Shown here in pieces: positions 36,764 through 48,096 of a stretch of 64,000 nt of DNA. Every line of letters starts with the position of its first letter. The stretch's first letter is position 1. Source of the DNA: Amycolatopsis nivea (GTDB lineage: Bacteria > Actinomycetota > Actinomycetes > Mycobacteriales > Pseudonocardiaceae); assembly GCF_004522235.1 (NCBI RefSeq), contig NZ_SDLT01000005.1:62001-126000 (forward strand), in the 5' to 3' direction. The notes under the pieces were generated by a model, which saw only the letters and a program-made list of their open reading frames with translations, ran no database searches and was not told the origin of the DNA. The translations under genes and the position numbers were made by a program.

Positions 36764-36778
36764 CTGCGTAACTGAGGA

Positions 36779-39700
36779 TCAGTCGAACGCCTTGGCGATC
36801 AGCGCCTTCTGCTCGACGTCGTGCACCTTCGACGAACCCGCCGACGGGGCGGCCATCGGGCGGCGCGCCACCACGTCGAGGCCGGTGAAGAACTCCGGGA
36901 ACTTCCGGGGCAGGTTGAGGCCGAAGAACGGCCACGCGCCCTGGTTTTCCGGCTCCTCCTGGACCCACGCGATCTGGCTGGCGTTCGAGTAGCGCTCCAC
37001 CGCGGCCAGCAGCTTCTTCTTCGGCAGCGGGTAGTACTGCTCGATCCGCACGATCGCGACGTCGTCGGCGCCGCGCTTCTCGCGCTCGGCCACCAGCTCC
37101 CAGTAGAGCTTGCCCGAGGTGAGCAGCACCTTGCGGACCTTCGCCGGGTCCTGCGTGGCGTCGTCGATCACCGACATGAAGCGGCTCTGGCCGGTGAAGT
37201 CCTCGACCGTCGACGTCGCCGCCTTGTTGCGCAGCATCGACTTCGGAGTGAAGACGATCAGCGGACGCTGGATGCCGTCGAGGGCGTGCCGGCGCAGCAG
37301 GTGGAAGTAGTTCGCCGGGGTGGACGGCACCGCGACGGTCATCGACGCTTCCGCGCACAGCGACAGGAACCGCTCGATCCGGCCGGACGTGTGGTCCGGG
37401 CCCTGGCCCTCGTGGCCGTGCGGCAGCAGCAGCACGACGTCCGAGCGCTGGCCCCACTTGGCCTCGCCGGAGGAGATGTACTCGTCGATCACGGTCTGCG
37501 CGCCGTTGACGAAGTCGCCGAACTGCGCTTCCCACATCACGAGCGCCTCGGAGTTCGCCACCGAGTAGCCGTACTCGAAGCCGACGGCCGCGTACTCCGA
37601 CAGCGCCGAGTCGTAGATCATCACGCGGCCCTGGCCGTCGGCCAGGTGCTGCAGCGGCGAGTACTCCTGGCCGTTCTTGCGGTCGATGAACACCGAGTGC
37701 CGCTGGGTGAACGTGCCGCGCCGGGAGTCCTGGCCGGACAGCCGCACGAGACGGCCTTCCAGCGCCAGCGACCCGAACGCCAGCAGTTCGCCGAACGCCC
37801 AGTCGACGCCGCCCTCGCGCGACATCTTGTGCCTGCGCTCCATGACCGGCTTGACCCGCGGGTGCGGGGTGAAGCCCTCGGGCAGGTTGACGAACGCGTC
37901 GCCGATCTTCTCGACGACCTCGCGCGACACGGCGGTGGTGACCTTCGCCGGGATCTGCTGCTCGCCCTCGACCGAAGGGCTCGCCTTCGCCGGGTGCTTC
38001 TCCAGTTCGCGCACCTCGTTGAAGACGTGCTCGAGCTGGCTGGAGAAGTCGCGCAGCGCGGCCTCGGCCTCTTCGACGGAGATGTCGCCCCGGCCGATCA
38101 GCGATTCGGTGTAGATCTTCCGGACCGAACGCTTCGTGTCGATGATGTCGTACATCGCCGGCTGCGTCATCGAGGGGTCGTCGCCCTCGTTGTGGCCGCG
38201 GCGGCGGTAGCAGATCAGGTCGATCACGACGTCCTTGTGGAACGCCTGGCGGTAGTCGACCGCCAGCTTCGCGACCCAGTGCGCGGCCTCGGGGTCGTCG
38301 CCGTTCACGTGGAAGACCGGCGCGCCGATCATCTTCGCGACGTCCGTGGCGTACTGGCTCGACCGCGAGTGCTCCGGCGCGGTGGTGAAGCCGACCTGGT
38401 TGTTGACGACCACGTGCACGGTGCCGCCGGTGCGGTAGCCGCGCAGCAGCGCCAGGTTCAGGGTCTCGGCCACGACGCCCTGGCCCGCGAAGGCCGCGTC
38501 GCCGTGCATCAGGACCGGCAGCACGGTGTAGCCCTCGCCGCCCTTGTCGAGGACGTCCTGCTTGGCGCGGACGATGCCCTCGAGGACCGGGTCGACGGTC
38601 TCCAGGTGCGACGGGTTGGACGCCAGCGAGACCCGGGTCTCCCCGTCGCCGAACATCCGGAAGTACTTGCCCTCGGCTCCGAGGTGGTACTTCACGTCGC
38701 CGGAGCCGTGCGCCTGGCCCGGGTCGAGGTTGCCCTCGAACTCCTGGAAGATCTGGCTGATCGGCTTGCCGACGATGTTCGCCAGCACGTTCAGCCGGCC
38801 GCGGTGCGGCATGCCGATGACGACCTCGTCGAGCTCGGCTTCGGCGGCCTTGTCGAGCACCGTGTCCAGCAGCGGGACCAGGGTCTCGCCGCCTTCCAGC
38901 GAGAACCGCCGCTGGCCGACGTACTTGGTCTGCAGGAAGGTCTCGAACGCCTCGGCGGCGTTGAGCTTCGACAGGATGTACTTCTGCGCGGACGGCTCCG
39001 GCTTGCTGTGCCGGACCTCGACGCGCTCCTGGATCCAGCGCCGCTCCTCGGGGTCGAGGATGTGCGTGTACTCCACGCCGACCGTGCGGCAGTAGGAGTC
39101 GCGCAGCACGCCGAGGATGTCGCGCAGCTTCATCCGCTCGCGGCTGGAGAAGTCGCCGACGGCGAACTCGCGGTCCAGGTCCCACAGGGTCAGGCCGTGG
39201 CTGAGCACGTCGAGGTCGTGGTGGCTGCGCTGGCGGTAGTTCAGCGGGTCGGTGTCGGCCATCAGGTGGCCGCGCATCCGGAACGCCTCGATCAGCTCCA
39301 TGACGCGCGCGGTCTTGTCGACCGGGCCGTCCGGGATGTCGGCGACCCAGCGGATCGGCTCGTACGGCAGCCGCAGGCTGGTGAAGACGTCGTCGTAGAA
39401 GCCGTCCTCGCCGAGCAGCAGTTCGTGAATGCGCTTCAGGAACTCGCCGGACTCCGCGCCCTGGATGATGCGGTGGTCGTACGTCGAGGTCAGCGTCATG
39501 ATCTTGCTGACCGCGAGGTCGACGAGGGTCTTCTCGCTGGTGCCCTCGAACGACGCCGGGTACTGCATCGCGCCGACGCCGATGATCGCGCCCTGGCCCG
39601 CCTGCAGCCGCGGCACCGAGTGGTTCGTGCCGATGCCGCCCGGGTTGGTGAGCGAGATGGTGGTGCCCGCGAAGTCGTCCGCGGTGAGCTTGTTCGTGCG

Positions 39701-40462
39701 GGCCTTCTTGACGATCTCCTCGTAGGCCTGCCAGAACTGCATGAAGGTCATGTTCTCGGTGGCCTTGATGGAGGCCACGACGAGAGTGCGGGAGTCGTCC
39801 TTGCCCTTCATGTCGATGGCAAGCCCGAAGTTGACGTGCTCCGGCGTGATCGCGAACGGCTTCCCGTCGATCAGCTTGTAGTGCCGGTTCATGTTCGGGA
39901 AGTCCTTCAGCGCCCGCACCATGGCGTAGCCGATGAGGTGCGTGAAGGAGATCTTGCCGCCGCGGGTGCGCTTGAGGTGGTTGTTGATGACGATGCGGTT
40001 GTCCGCCATCAGCTTCGCCGGGACCGCGCGCACGCTGGTCGCGGTGGGCACGGAAAGCGAGGCGTCCATGTTCTTGGCGATCGCCGCCGCGGCGCCGCGC
40101 AGCTGCTTGGACTCCGGCTCGGCGTCCTTCGCCGGAGCGGACTTGGCGGGCGCGGAAGCCGCGGGCTTCGCGGCCGGGGCGGGCTTGGCCGGGGCCTTGG
40201 CCGCCGGGGCGGGCGCTGCCTTGGCGGCCGGAGCCGCCGGGGCCTTCGCGGCGGGGGCGGCGGGCTTGGCGGCGGGGGCCGCCTTGGCTTCCCCGTTCCC
40301 TTCCGCCTGGGTGCCGTTGCCGCCCGGAGTGGGCTTGTAGTCGGCGAAGAAATCGTGCCAGGCGGCGTCTACCGACTGGGGGTCCGCGAGAAACCGCTCG
40401 TACATTTCTTCGACGAGCCACTCATTGGCACCGAACTGCGATGCGGGACTGCTGCTGGCCAC
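36779..40462 (-). CDS. kgd: Multifunctional 2-oxoglutarate dehydrogenase E1/E2-like (Kgd/SucA)
   Basis: 1227 residues, the actinobacterial fused enzyme. An N-terminal SucA-type helix ([19 protein letters not shown]) is followed by an Ala/Pro-rich linker (about 45-120). Then comes an E2-like acyltransferase domain without lipoyl arm ([17 protein letters not shown] ... [13 protein letters not shown]). The ThDP-dependent E1 domain has [24 protein letters not shown] and [12 protein letters not shown]. It feeds the TCA cycle and is inhibited by GarA in relatives. GTG start. Transcribed away from the polyketide cluster. Confidence 0.95.
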   Translation of the reverse strand: MASSSPASQFGANEWLVEEMYERFLADPQSVDAAWHDFFADYKPTPGGNGTQAEGNGEAKAAPAAKPAAPAAKAPAAPAAKAAPAPAAKAPAKPAPAAKPAASAPAKSAPAKDAEPESKQLRGAAAAIAKNMDASLSVPTATSVRAVPAKLMADNRIVINNHLKRTRGGKISFTHLIGYAMVRALKDFPNMNRHYKLIDGKPFAITPEHVNFGLAIDMKGKDDSRTLVVASIKATENMTFMQFWQAYEEIVKKARTNKLTADDFAGTTISLTNPGGIGTNHSVPRLQAGQGAIIGVGAMQYPASFEGTSEKTLVDLAVSKIMTLTSTYDHRIIQGAESGEFLKRIHELLLGEDGFYDDVFTSLRLPYEPIRWVADIPDGPVDKTARVMELIEAFRMRGHLMADTDPLNYRQRSHHDLDVLSHGLTLWDLDREFAVGDFSSRERMKLRDILGVLRDSYCRTVGVEYTHILDPEERRWIQERVEVRHSKPEPSAQKYILSKLNAAEAFETFLQTKYVGQRRFSLEGGETLVPLLDTVLDKAAEAELDEVVIGMPHRGRLNVLANIVGKPISQIFQEFEGNLDPGQAHGSGDVKYHLGAEGKYFRMFGDGETRVSLASNPSHLETVDPVLEGIVRAKQDVLDKGGEGYTVLPVLMHGDAAFAGQGVVAETLNLALLRGYRTGGTVHVVVNNQVGFTTAPEHSRSSQYATDVAKMIGAPVFHVNGDDPEAAHWVAKLAVDYRQAFHKDVVIDLICYRRRGHNEGDDPSMTQPAMYDIIDTKRSVRKIYTESLIGRGDISVEEAEAALRDFSSQLEHVFNEVRELEKHPAKASPSVEGEQQIPAKVTTAVSREVVEKIGDAFVNLPEGFTPHPRVKPVMERRHKMSREGGVDWAFGELLAFGSLALEGRLVRLSGQDSRRGTFTQRHSVFIDRKNGQEYSPLQHLADGQGRVMIYDSALSEYAAVGFEYGYSVANSEALVMWEAQFGDFVNGAQTVIDEYISSGEAKWGQRSDVVLLLPHGHEGQGPDHTSGRIERFLSLCAEASMTVAVPSTPANYFHLLRRHALDGIQRPLIVFTPKSMLRNKAATSTVEDFTGQSRFMSVIDDATQDPAKVRKVLLTSGKLYWELVAEREKRGADDVAIVRIEQYYPLPKKKLLAAVERYSNASQIAWVQEEPENQGAWPFFGLNLPRKFPEFFTGLDVVARRPMAAPSAGSSKVHDVEQKALIAKAFD

Positions 40463-40691
40463 GGCTGGCTCTCGCCTCTATCCATTCTCGATCCGATATC
40501 ACAAGCATCTGCTGACCGCCAGGCTAGTCCCCTGCCGGTGGCCCGAAACACGCCACCTGGACGCTCGTGAGACAGGTCATTGTCTGGATCGGTTGAGAGG
40601 CCCAGCCTGACAGACAGCAGGGCCCACCGTACGCGTCGCAAGGGCCGAATGCCGTCACCTCGGCCGGTTTGGGGTGATCCCGGACACAGCG

Positions 40692-42191
40692 TCAGCTCGC
40701 CGCGGCGGGCAGCGAACGCACCGGTGCTGGTCCGAACCACGCGCGCAGGGCTTCGCGCAGATCGGCGGGATCGGTGTCCGGGCTTTCGGCGAGCCAGGCG
40801 ACGTGCCCGTCCGGGCGGAGCAGGAAGGCGGCGGGGACGTCGCTGGTGCACGGGGTGCCGGACACGAGGTCGAGCCGGTCGAGCCACGGCGCGGCGGTGC
40901 GGGCGACGGCGGGGCCGTCGGTGAGGTCGACGAGCACGCCGCGGCCGGAGTGCAGGAGCTTCATCGTGGTCGTCGCGGCGCCGTCCGCGACGATCGACCA
41001 CTCCGGCACTCGTGTCCCGGCCAGCGGGTGGTCCGAGGCGGGGAAGGTCGGGTAGCGCACGTCGAGCGCGGTGATCATCTCCGCGAGGTAGCGGTTGACC
41101 TCGTCGAACTCCATCAGCGTCCCGAACAGCTCGCGCAGCGGGCCGATCTCCGGGCGCGGGTCCATCAGGGCGAGCTGGGCCTGGGTGTTGAAGCAGACGC
41201 GCGCGCCGACCGGGTGGCGTTCGTCGTGGTAGGTGTCGAGCAGCTGGTCCGGGCTGCCGTTGACGACCGCGGCGAGCTTCCAGCCGAGGTTCACCACGTC
41301 CTGGATGCCGGTGTTGAGGCCCTGTCCGCCCGCCGGGAAGTGCACGTGCGCGGCGTCGCCGGCGAGCATGACCCGGCCCTTGCGGTACTGCGCGGCCTGC
41401 CGGGTCGCGTCGCCGAAGCGCGAGAGCCACACCGGGTCGCGCATCGGGAGTTCCTGGTCGGTGACCCGCTTGACCGAAGCGGCGAGTTCCTCCAGTTCGA
41501 CCGGGTCGTCGCGGTGCGCGGTCGGCGGACGGAACTCGACCGACACGACGCGGTAGAGGTCGCCGCCGAGCGGGACCGTGCCGAACACGCCGCCCTTGCA
41601 GCGGGCCAGGTGCGGGCCGTCGGGCACCTGGTCGAGGTGGACGTCGGCGAGCATCGCGTCGATGTTGGAGGCGGTGCCGGGGAAGTCGATGCCGGCCAGT
41701 TTGCGGACCAGGCTGCTGCCGCCGTCGCAGCCGACGAGGTAGCGGGAGCGGATCCGGTACTCGCCGTCCGGGCCGGTCACGGTGGCGACCACCGCGTCGG
41801 GCCCGTTCTCCAGCTCGGTGAGCCGGTGCCCGCGGCGGATCTCGACGTCCAGTTCCCGCGCGCGCTCTTCGAGGATCGCCTCGGTGCGCGACTGCGGGAC
41901 CATCAGCGCGTACGTGTGGCGCCCGTTGAGCTTGCTGAGGTCGAGCAGCCGCATGCCGGCGAAGTGCCCCTTCGGCCACACCGGCGCGCCCTCGCTGAAG
42001 CGGGGCAGCAGGCCGCGCTGGTCGAGCACCTCGACGGTGCGCGAGTGCAGGCCGAGCGCGCGGGACTGCCCGCTCGGCTCGGCGAGCCGCTCGAGCACGA
42101 GCACCCGGCCGGGCCGCAGCCCGAGTTCGCTCGCGAGCATCAGCCCGACCGGGCCGCCGCCCACGATCACCACGTCGTACTCGACATCCAT
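40692..42191 (-). CDS. FAD-dependent aromatic polyketide hydroxylase (PgaE/RdmE-like)
   Basis: 499 residues. FAD site VVIVGGGPVGLMLASEL at the N-terminus, DG motif GCDGGSSLVRKLAG, GD motif VMLAGDAAHVHFPAGGQGLN. The C-terminal ~110 residues form the thioredoxin-like domain of ring hydroxylases. It hydroxylates or oxidatively rearranges a polycyclic intermediate with NAD(P)H and O2. The ATG at 42191 has GGGGAG upstream; an ATG at 42206 would add five residues. It is the leftmost gene of the polyketide cluster and diverges from the O-methyltransferase. Confidence 0.92.
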   Translation of the reverse strand: MDVEYDVVIVGGGPVGLMLASELGLRPGRVLVLERLAEPSGQSRALGLHSRTVEVLDQRGLLPRFSEGAPVWPKGHFAGMRLLDLSKLNGRHTYALMVPQSRTEAILEERARELDVEIRRGHRLTELENGPDAVVATVTGPDGEYRIRSRYLVGCDGGSSLVRKLAGIDFPGTASNIDAMLADVHLDQVPDGPHLARCKGGVFGTVPLGGDLYRVVSVEFRPPTAHRDDPVELEELAASVKRVTDQELPMRDPVWLSRFGDATRQAAQYRKGRVMLAGDAAHVHFPAGGQGLNTGIQDVVNLGWKLAAVVNGSPDQLLDTYHDERHPVGARVCFNTQAQLALMDPRPEIGPLRELFGTLMEFDEVNRYLAEMITALDVRYPTFPASDHPLAGTRVPEWSIVADGAATTTMKLLHSGRGVLVDLTDGPAVARTAAPWLDRLDLVSGTPCTSDVPAAFLLRPDGHVAWLAESPDTDPADLREALRAWFGPAPVRSLPAAAS

Positions 42192-42357
42192 CCCGGTGCT
42201 CCCCATGTGTCCGTGCCTGTGCTCACCCTGTTGTCAGCACGGACAAGCCTGGAGCACCGCGCGGGTCCGCGGCTATACGCGCTGTGCTGGGGATTCAGCG
42301 CTAGCCGAGCGGTCTTGGACGGTCTCCGGGACGGCCTGAGCGGGGCGTCGGCGGAGG

Positions 42358-42386
42358 TCGAGAGCGTGTTGAGGGGCCTTCGAGAC
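42358..42386 (+). promoter_or_regulatory. SARP operator upstream of the O-methyltransferase
   Basis: Three heptamers TCGAGAG, TTGAGGG and TCGAGAC start at 42358, 42369 and 42380, each with a 4-nt spacer (11-bp phase). Eight bp later comes AAGCAT as the -10. This is the classical layout of SARP-controlled promoters. Confidence 0.75.
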
Positions 42387-42472
42387 CCGGCCGGAAGCAT
42401 CGCCGCACACGAAGGTTTCCGCGGCTGTCGTGCGCGCGGACCACCAGATAAGGAAGGCAGGTACGACCCGGG

Positions 42473-43495
42473 ATGACTGCCCACACCACCGTGGACGCGC
42501 AGGCGATCGGCCGCCTCAACATGCTGTTCACCCAGTCGAAGATCCTGCACAGCGCGGTCGAACTGGGAGTGTTCGAACTGCTGGCGGACGCGCCGAGGAC
42601 GATCGACGAGATCCGCCGGGAACTCGGTCTGCACCAGCGGTTCACCGGCGATTTCGTCCAGGCGCTGGCCGCGCTCGGCCTGCTGGAGCGCGACGGCGAG
42701 AAGTTCAGCAACGCGCCGGCGGCCGCGGAGGTGCTGGTGCCGGGCGCGTCCGGCGGCGGCTACCTCGGCGCGCGGGTCCGCACGACGTCGCAGCGGCACT
42801 ACGCGATGTGGGGCAAGCTGTCCGAGGCGCTGCGCGACGGCGAGCCGAAGGCGGACATCGGCGGGCACGGCGCGTTCGCCAAGCTGTATGAGGATCCGGT
42901 GCGCGCCAAGGCTTTCCTGGTGCACATGGACGCGAACAACGCGTTGGTCGCGCCGCAGCTGGCCGAGCACGTGGACTGGTCGGAGTACAAGAGCTTCGTC
43001 GACGTCGGCGGCGCGCGCGGCAACGTCGCGGCGCAGTTGTGCCTCGCGCACCCGCATCTGCAGGGCGGCGTGTTCGAGCTGCCGCCGATCGAACCGCACT
43101 TCGACGAGCTGATGGCGGAGCTGGGCGTCGCGGACCGGGTCACGTTCCACCCCGGCGACTTCTTCGAGACGCCGCTGCCGGAGACCGACGTCGTCGTGTT
43201 CGGCCACGTGCTGCACGACTGGGACCCGCAGCGGCGCGTGGAACTGTTGGTGCGAGCCAAAAACGCGGTGCCGAGCGGGGGCGCGGTCGTGGTGTACGAC
43301 CAGATCCTCGACGCCGAGAACCCGGATCTGCGCAGCCTGGTCGGCAGCATCAACGTCGGACTGATCACCGACGGCGGTTCCGAGTACACCGTGCCCCAGC
43401 TGCGCGAGTGGCTGGCCGAGGCCGGGTTGGAATTCCGCGCCGCCACCACTCTGCCGAAGGGCAACGACACCGTTGTGGTCGCGGTGAAACCGTGA
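42473..43495 (+). CDS. SAM-dependent O-methyltransferase
   Basis: 340 residues of the hydroxyneurosporene/DnrK-type family. An N-terminal dimerisation winged helix (SKILHSAVELGVFELLADAP) is followed by motif I FVDVGGARGNVA, motif II around DVVVFGHVLHDWDP and a late SGGAVVVYDQ. The VGGARG loop has Ala where many have Gly. Likely methylates a phenolic OH or carboxyl of the polyketide. First gene of a unit with the FAD monooxygenase behind it (GTGA overlap) and a SARP box in front. Confidence 0.92.
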   Translation: MTAHTTVDAQAIGRLNMLFTQSKILHSAVELGVFELLADAPRTIDEIRRELGLHQRFTGDFVQALAALGLLERDGEKFSNAPAAAEVLVPGASGGGYLGARVRTTSQRHYAMWGKLSEALRDGEPKADIGGHGAFAKLYEDPVRAKAFLVHMDANNALVAPQLAEHVDWSEYKSFVDVGGARGNVAAQLCLAHPHLQGGVFELPPIEPHFDELMAELGVADRVTFHPGDFFETPLPETDVVVFGHVLHDWDPQRRVELLVRAKNAVPSGGAVVVYDQILDAENPDLRSLVGSINVGLITDGGSEYTVPQLREWLAEAGLEFRAATTLPKGNDTVVVAVKP

Positions 43496-45042
43496 GTGCG
43501 CAAGCGCTGGTAGTCGGGGCCGGGCCGGTCGGGCTGACCGCGGCGCACGAACTGGCCCGGCGCGGCGTGCGGGTGCGGATCGTGGACCGGGCCGCCGGTC
43601 CGGCGGTGACCAGCCGGGCCCTGGCGACGCATCCGCGTTCGCTGGAGATCTACGACCAAATGGGCGTGCTCGACGACCTGCTGCCGCGCGGGCAGCAGGT
43701 GCGCGCGTTCACGATTCACATGCGCGGCAAGCGAATGGTCGGTCTCCGGGCGGACTACTCGCGGCTGCCGACGCGGCTGCCGTTCACGTTGATGGTCGAC
43801 CAGGTCATCACCGAGGAGGTGCTGCGGACCGCGCTGGCCAAGCAGGGCGTCGAGGTCGAATGGGGCGTCGCCTTGGCCGACTTCACCGACACCGGAGACG
43901 GCGTCCAGGTGCGGCTCGAACGCGACGGCGAGGTCGAGGAGACCTCGGCGGACTGGCTGGTCGGCTGCGACGGCGGGCACAGCGCGGTGCGCAAGAAGCT
44001 GGGGCTGAAGCTCGAAGGTGACTCGTCGGAGACCTGGCTGATCGCCGACGCGCAGGCGGACACCGCGTTGCCGCGCGACAGTATTCATCTCATCCGGACC
44101 CCGGGCGGTTCGGTGATGATGGTGCCGTTCCCGGACGAGGGCAAATGGCGGCTGCTCGACACCCGGGACGTCGAGTACTCCGGCTCGGGCGACGACGCGG
44201 CGGTCGCGCGGCGGTTCTCGGAGAAGGTGTCCGCGGCGACCGGCGTGCCGACCGTGGTTTCCCCGCCGACGTGGGTTTCGGTGTTCTCCATCCAGCAGCG
44301 GATGGTGCCGTCGATGCGGTCCGGTCGCTGTCTGGTCGCTGGCGACGCCGCGCACGTGCACAGCCCGGCGTCCGGTCAGGGCATGAACACCGGTGTGCAG
44401 GACGCGTACAACCTCGCGTGGAAGCTGGCGATGGTGATCGACGGGTACGCCGACGAGCAGTTGCTCGACAGCTACTCGCGCGAGCGCGTGCCGGTGGGTG
44501 CGGAGCTGCTGCGCACCACAAAGAAGGCGACTTTCCTGGTACAGCTGAAAAATCCGTACGTCGCCGCGGTGCTGCCGGTGGCGTTCGGCGTGATGCGCAA
44601 CGTTTCGGCGCTGCGCGGCAAGCTGGAACGCAAGATCATGGGCGGAATGTCCGCACTGGGCCTTTCGTATGGCGACGGCCCCGCGGCGGCCGGGCCAGGA
44701 CCGCGACCGGGCGAGCGGCTGTCGGTCGTCGCCGGTGCGGACGCGGAAACCCCGGCGTGGCAAGCGTTGCTGGCGCAGTTGCGCGAACCGGGCTGGACGC
44801 TGGTGCTCGGCCCGGACGCGGAGCGAGCCGAACTGCCGTCCGTGGGCGGCTGGCTGGTACCGCAGGTGGCGGGCCCTGGCGGGGACCTGCCGGACGCCGA
44901 CGGCGCGTTGCGGCGGTCGCTCGGCCTTTCGGCGACGGGCTGGATCCTGACGCGCCCGGACGGCTACGTGGCCGACCGTGGCGACCGGATGTCCGCCGCT
45001 GTCGTGCGCGCCGTGCTGCGGCACGCGCACATCTCTGCCTGA
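43492..45042 (+). CDS. FAD-dependent polyketide hydroxylase
   Basis: 516 residues. VVGAGPVGLTAAHELARRG, DG motif GCDGGHSAVRKKLG and CLVAGDAAHVHSPASGQGMN are complete. A segment GKLERKIMGGMSALGL and a thioredoxin-like C-terminus follow. Second ring hydroxylase of the cluster. GTG overlaps the methyltransferase stop. A long hairpin follows 10 nt after the stop. Confidence 0.92.
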   Translation: MSAQALVVGAGPVGLTAAHELARRGVRVRIVDRAAGPAVTSRALATHPRSLEIYDQMGVLDDLLPRGQQVRAFTIHMRGKRMVGLRADYSRLPTRLPFTLMVDQVITEEVLRTALAKQGVEVEWGVALADFTDTGDGVQVRLERDGEVEETSADWLVGCDGGHSAVRKKLGLKLEGDSSETWLIADAQADTALPRDSIHLIRTPGGSVMMVPFPDEGKWRLLDTRDVEYSGSGDDAAVARRFSEKVSAATGVPTVVSPPTWVSVFSIQQRMVPSMRSGRCLVAGDAAHVHSPASGQGMNTGVQDAYNLAWKLAMVIDGYADEQLLDSYSRERVPVGAELLRTTKKATFLVQLKNPYVAAVLPVAFGVMRNVSALRGKLERKIMGGMSALGLSYGDGPAAAGPGPRPGERLSVVAGADAETPAWQALLAQLREPGWTLVLGPDAERAELPSVGGWLVPQVAGPGGDLPDADGALRRSLGLSATGWILTRPDGYVADRGDRMSAAVVRAVLRHAHISA

Positions 45043-45052
45043 GGAGCGGAAC

Positions 45053-45107
45053 GTCCGTGAAGGACTCCTTGAGGGAATCAGATTCCCTCAAGGAGCCCTT
45101 CACGGAC
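45053..45107. repeat. 27-bp-arm hairpin of the GTGAAGG family
   Basis: GTCCGTGAAGGACTCC... pairs with the reverse complement over 27 bp with one mismatch and almost no loop. It stands between the hydroxylase and the SDR gene. Related palindromes occur in the composite elements at 27.3 and 54.7 kb. It may act as a terminator or an mRNA-processing site. Confidence 0.85.
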
Positions 45108-45127
45108 CTGAGGAGACTGGAGCGAAG

Positions 45128-45883
45128 GTGGATCTGGGGCTGACCGGCAAGGTCGTGCTGGTGACCGGCGGCAGCGGCGGGATCGGGGCCGAACTCGCGC
45201 GCACGTTCGCCGCGGAAGGGGCCAAGGTCGCGGTGACCTACCGGGCCAACCGCGAGGCGGCCGAGGAGGTCGCGCGCGAGTGCGGGCCGGACCGCGGGCT
45301 GGCCGTGCACTACGACCTGACCGAACTGGCCAGCGTGGACGCGGCGGTCGAGACCGTGGAGCGGCACTGGGGCCCGGTGGACGTGCTGGTCGCGAATGCG
45401 ATCAGTCCCGGCGCGCTGCGCAAGCCGGGAAAATTGTTCGAAGAACTACCTACGGAGGATTGCGCTTCGTTCATCAATGTGAATATCGCGCCGGTGTTCC
45501 ACACCGTGGCGAAGGTGCTGCCCGGTATGCGCGCGAAAAAATGGGGACGGATCGCATTTATTTCGTCGCGCGCGGCGACCGCGGGCAAGCCGGGCCGCGA
45601 GGCTTATGGGGCGGTGAAGTCCGCATTGCACGGTTTCGCTACGAGCCTCGCCTGGGACGTCGGCCGCGACGGAGTGCTGGTCAACACCATTCTTCCTGGC
45701 CTGACCGTCACTCCCCGTGTTGCGCAACAGGTTCCGGCCGAGATGCTGGAGCGCGAGCGAGCCATCACGCCCAGTGGCCGATTGAGCTGTCCGGGTGATG
45801 TCGCACAACTCGCAGTGTTCCTGTGTTCGGCCGCCAACGGCAATACGAACGGACAGTTCGCAGAAGTATCAGGCGGACGTTAA
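45128..45883 (+). CDS. SDR-family ketoreductase
   Basis: 251 residues, a classical SDR. NAD(P) motif VTGGSGGIGAEL, NANAI-type loop, catalytic Ser in ISSRAATAG and YxxxK as YGAVK. It ends FAEVSGGR. Probably reduces a keto group of the polyketide at a position other than C9, or acts as a tailoring reductase. GTG start with GGAG upstream. Confidence 0.88.
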   Translation: MDLGLTGKVVLVTGGSGGIGAELARTFAAEGAKVAVTYRANREAAEEVARECGPDRGLAVHYDLTELASVDAAVETVERHWGPVDVLVANAISPGALRKPGKLFEELPTEDCASFINVNIAPVFHTVAKVLPGMRAKKWGRIAFISSRAATAGKPGREAYGAVKSALHGFATSLAWDVGRDGVLVNTILPGLTVTPRVAQQVPAEMLERERAITPSGRLSCPGDVAQLAVFLCSAANGNTNGQFAEVSGGR

Positions 45884-46005
45884 GTTTTTCCCGCCCGGGA
45901 TCAGGAAGCCGTTTCTCTGCTAGCGTCGCTGGCGTCTCACTGGGGGAAAGCGAAGCACGCGGGCAGCTGCCTGGCGTGCTCTTTCGGCAGGTATCTGGGG
46001 GTCGG

Positions 46006-48093
46006 ATGCAGATCGCAATATTGGGACCGCTGGCCGTACGCGCGGACGGAGTGGGCAAGACGCCGTCCGCGCCGAAGCTCCGCACGGTGCTGGCCATGCT
46101 CGCACTGAACGCCAACCGGGCAGTGCACTTCGAGCAGTTCGTCGAGGAGCTGTGGGAGAACAACCCTCCGGCGAGCGCGGCCACGACGTTGCAGACCTAC
46201 GTCTACCAGCTGCGCAAATCGCTGCGCCTGGCCGGTTCGGCCGAGGAGGGAGCGACAGTACTGCTGACGCGCCCGCACGGTTACGAACTGCAGGTGCCGC
46301 GGGCGGACGTGGTCGACGCGGTGCGCTTCTCGGCGCTGCTCGACCAGGCTCGGGACCGGCACGACGCCGGTGATCTCGAAGCCTGTGCCGAGCTGTCCAG
46401 ACAGGCGCTCGCACTGTGGCGCGGGGCCGCGCTCTCCGATCTCCCGCTCGGCCCGACCCTCGCCGCGCGGGCGACTCAGCTGGAGGAGAGCCGCAAGGCG
46501 GCGCTTGACCTGCGGTTCGAGGCCGAACTGGCGCTGGGCAGGCACCGGCGCGTGGTCGACGAACTCGCCGGGGTGGTCAAGGCGAATCCGACGCACGAGG
46601 CGTACTCGGCGAAGCTGATGGTCGCGCTCTACCGCTGCGGCCGCCGGGTCGAGGCGCTCGACGTCTACCACCGGGTGCGCAGCGATTTCATCGCACAGCT
46701 GGGCATCGAGCCGTCGGCGACGCTGCGTTCGGTGCACCAGCAGATCCTGGTGGACGATCCCGCGCTCACCCTTCCGGCCCCGCGCGGCTCCAGTGTGAGT
46801 GAAGCCACAACTGGTCTAGACAATGGGCAAACCGGGCAGACCACGCAAAATGAGCGCACTGCGGAAGTAGCCGTCCGGAGTATCGACGACAACGACACCG
46901 TGACTGAGAGCAGTGTCGTCGAAGTGGTTTCCGTCGTGCGTGCCGATGCGGAGGGTGATCTGGTCCCGCTGCGGCCCGCGGCGCCGGAGGTGCTGGGGCC
47001 GAACCACCTCCCGTCCGACGTGCCCGACTTCGTCGGCCGGGACGAGGAGATCCGCGAGCTGGTGCGGCGGTGTTCCGCCGCGCGCACCAAGCTCACCGGC
47101 GGCAGCACGGTCGTGGAGATCACCGGCGGACCGGGGGCGGGCAAGACCGCGCTGCTCGTGCACGTCGCGCACCGGGTCCGCGCGACGTTCCCGGACGGGC
47201 AGATCTTCGTGTCGCTGACGCCGGTGCACCGCGGCGAGGAGACGATGGCCGACGTGCTCGCCGGCTGCCTGCGCGCGTGCGGTGTTCCGCTGTCGCCGTC
47301 GCCCTCGATGTCGGAGCTGGTCAACGTCTACCGCGACTACACCGCCACCCGGCGGCTGCTGGTCGTCGTGGACGACGCCGCCCGGTCTTCCGAAGTGGAT
47401 CTGTTGCGCCCCAGCGGTTCCGGCAGCTTGCTGCTGGTCGCGAGCAGGCGGCGGCTGTACTTGCGCGGCGTGGTCGCGCCCGTCAACCTGCCGCCGCTGA
47501 CGGTCAACGAATCGCTGGAGCTGCTCGGCCAGTTCATCGGGCGCCGGCGGATGCTGGAGGACCTCGACTGCGCCAGCGCGCTCGTGCGGATGTGCGGCAG
47601 GCTGCCGCTGGCCGTCGCGGCGGTCGGCGGGTACCTGGCCTACCGCCCGGCCTGGTCGTTGCGCCGGATGCACGACCGGCTGTCCCGCGATCCCGGCGCG
47701 GTGCTTCGGTTGCCGTGTGGGGAAGGCACGGTCGACGCGAGCGTCCGGGCGAGTTACCGGACGCTGTGCGGACCGGCGCAGGAAGCGTTCCGGCAGCTGG
47801 CGAGCATCGACGAGTTCACCGTGCCGGACGCGGTCAAGCTCCTCGGCCGCCCTGGAGAACTGGTGCGCGAAGTGCTCGAGGACCTCGAATCCGCCGGGCT
47901 GGCCGAGGAAATCGGCGAACGCGGCGGTTCGGGACCGCACCGGTACCACGACGCGGAGTCCAATGTAGACGTTCTGCGGCCGTCCACGGCGGACGCGGTC
48001 TATTGCGTTCCCCGGCTCCCGTCGTTCGCGGGCCGTTGGCTCGCAAGGGAAGCCGAGCCCGCAGCACGCGAGGCGGCGGTCGCCACCGGCTGA
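46006..48093 (+). CDS. Large SARP-family activator with NB-ARC ATPase
   Basis: 695 residues. The OmpR-like winged helix (about 1-95) has FGPLAVR-type [11 protein letters not shown] and [16 protein letters not shown]. The bacterial transcriptional activation domain (about 100-250) contains [10 protein letters not shown] and [15 protein letters not shown]. After a Thr-rich linker, an ATPase has Walker [12 protein letters not shown] and Walker [12 protein letters not shown]. There is no long TPR tail. It is the obvious pathway activator, binding direct heptamer repeats in front of the biosynthetic genes. ATG chosen at MQIAILG. Confidence 0.92.
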   Translation: MQIAILGPLAVRADGVGKTPSAPKLRTVLAMLALNANRAVHFEQFVEELWENNPPASAATTLQTYVYQLRKSLRLAGSAEEGATVLLTRPHGYELQVPRADVVDAVRFSALLDQARDRHDAGDLEACAELSRQALALWRGAALSDLPLGPTLAARATQLEESRKAALDLRFEAELALGRHRRVVDELAGVVKANPTHEAYSAKLMVALYRCGRRVEALDVYHRVRSDFIAQLGIEPSATLRSVHQQILVDDPALTLPAPRGSSVSEATTGLDNGQTGQTTQNERTAEVAVRSIDDNDTVTESSVVEVVSVVRADAEGDLVPLRPAAPEVLGPNHLPSDVPDFVGRDEEIRELVRRCSAARTKLTGGSTVVEITGGPGAGKTALLVHVAHRVRATFPDGQIFVSLTPVHRGEETMADVLAGCLRACGVPLSPSPSMSELVNVYRDYTATRRLLVVVDDAARSSEVDLLRPSGSGSLLLVASRRRLYLRGVVAPVNLPPLTVNESLELLGQFIGRRRMLEDLDCASALVRMCGRLPLAVAAVGGYLAYRPAWSLRRMHDRLSRDPGAVLRLPCGEGTVDASVRASYRTLCGPAQEAFRQLASIDEFTVPDAVKLLGRPGELVREVLEDLESAGLAEEIGERGGSGPHRYHDAESNVDVLRPSTADAVYCVPRLPSFAGRWLAREAEPAAREAAVATG

Positions 48094-48096
48094 GAA

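Noticed and set aside
36821..40570. 1249-codon ORF antisense to kgd
   Set aside because: Low-complexity Arg/Val/Asp/Gly shadow frame; kgd motifs are continuous on the other strand.
45823..46005. Longer start for the SARP protein beginning within the SDR gene
   Set aside because: The SARP fold starts at MQIAILGPL; the upstream in-frame part overlaps the SDR and has no family similarity.
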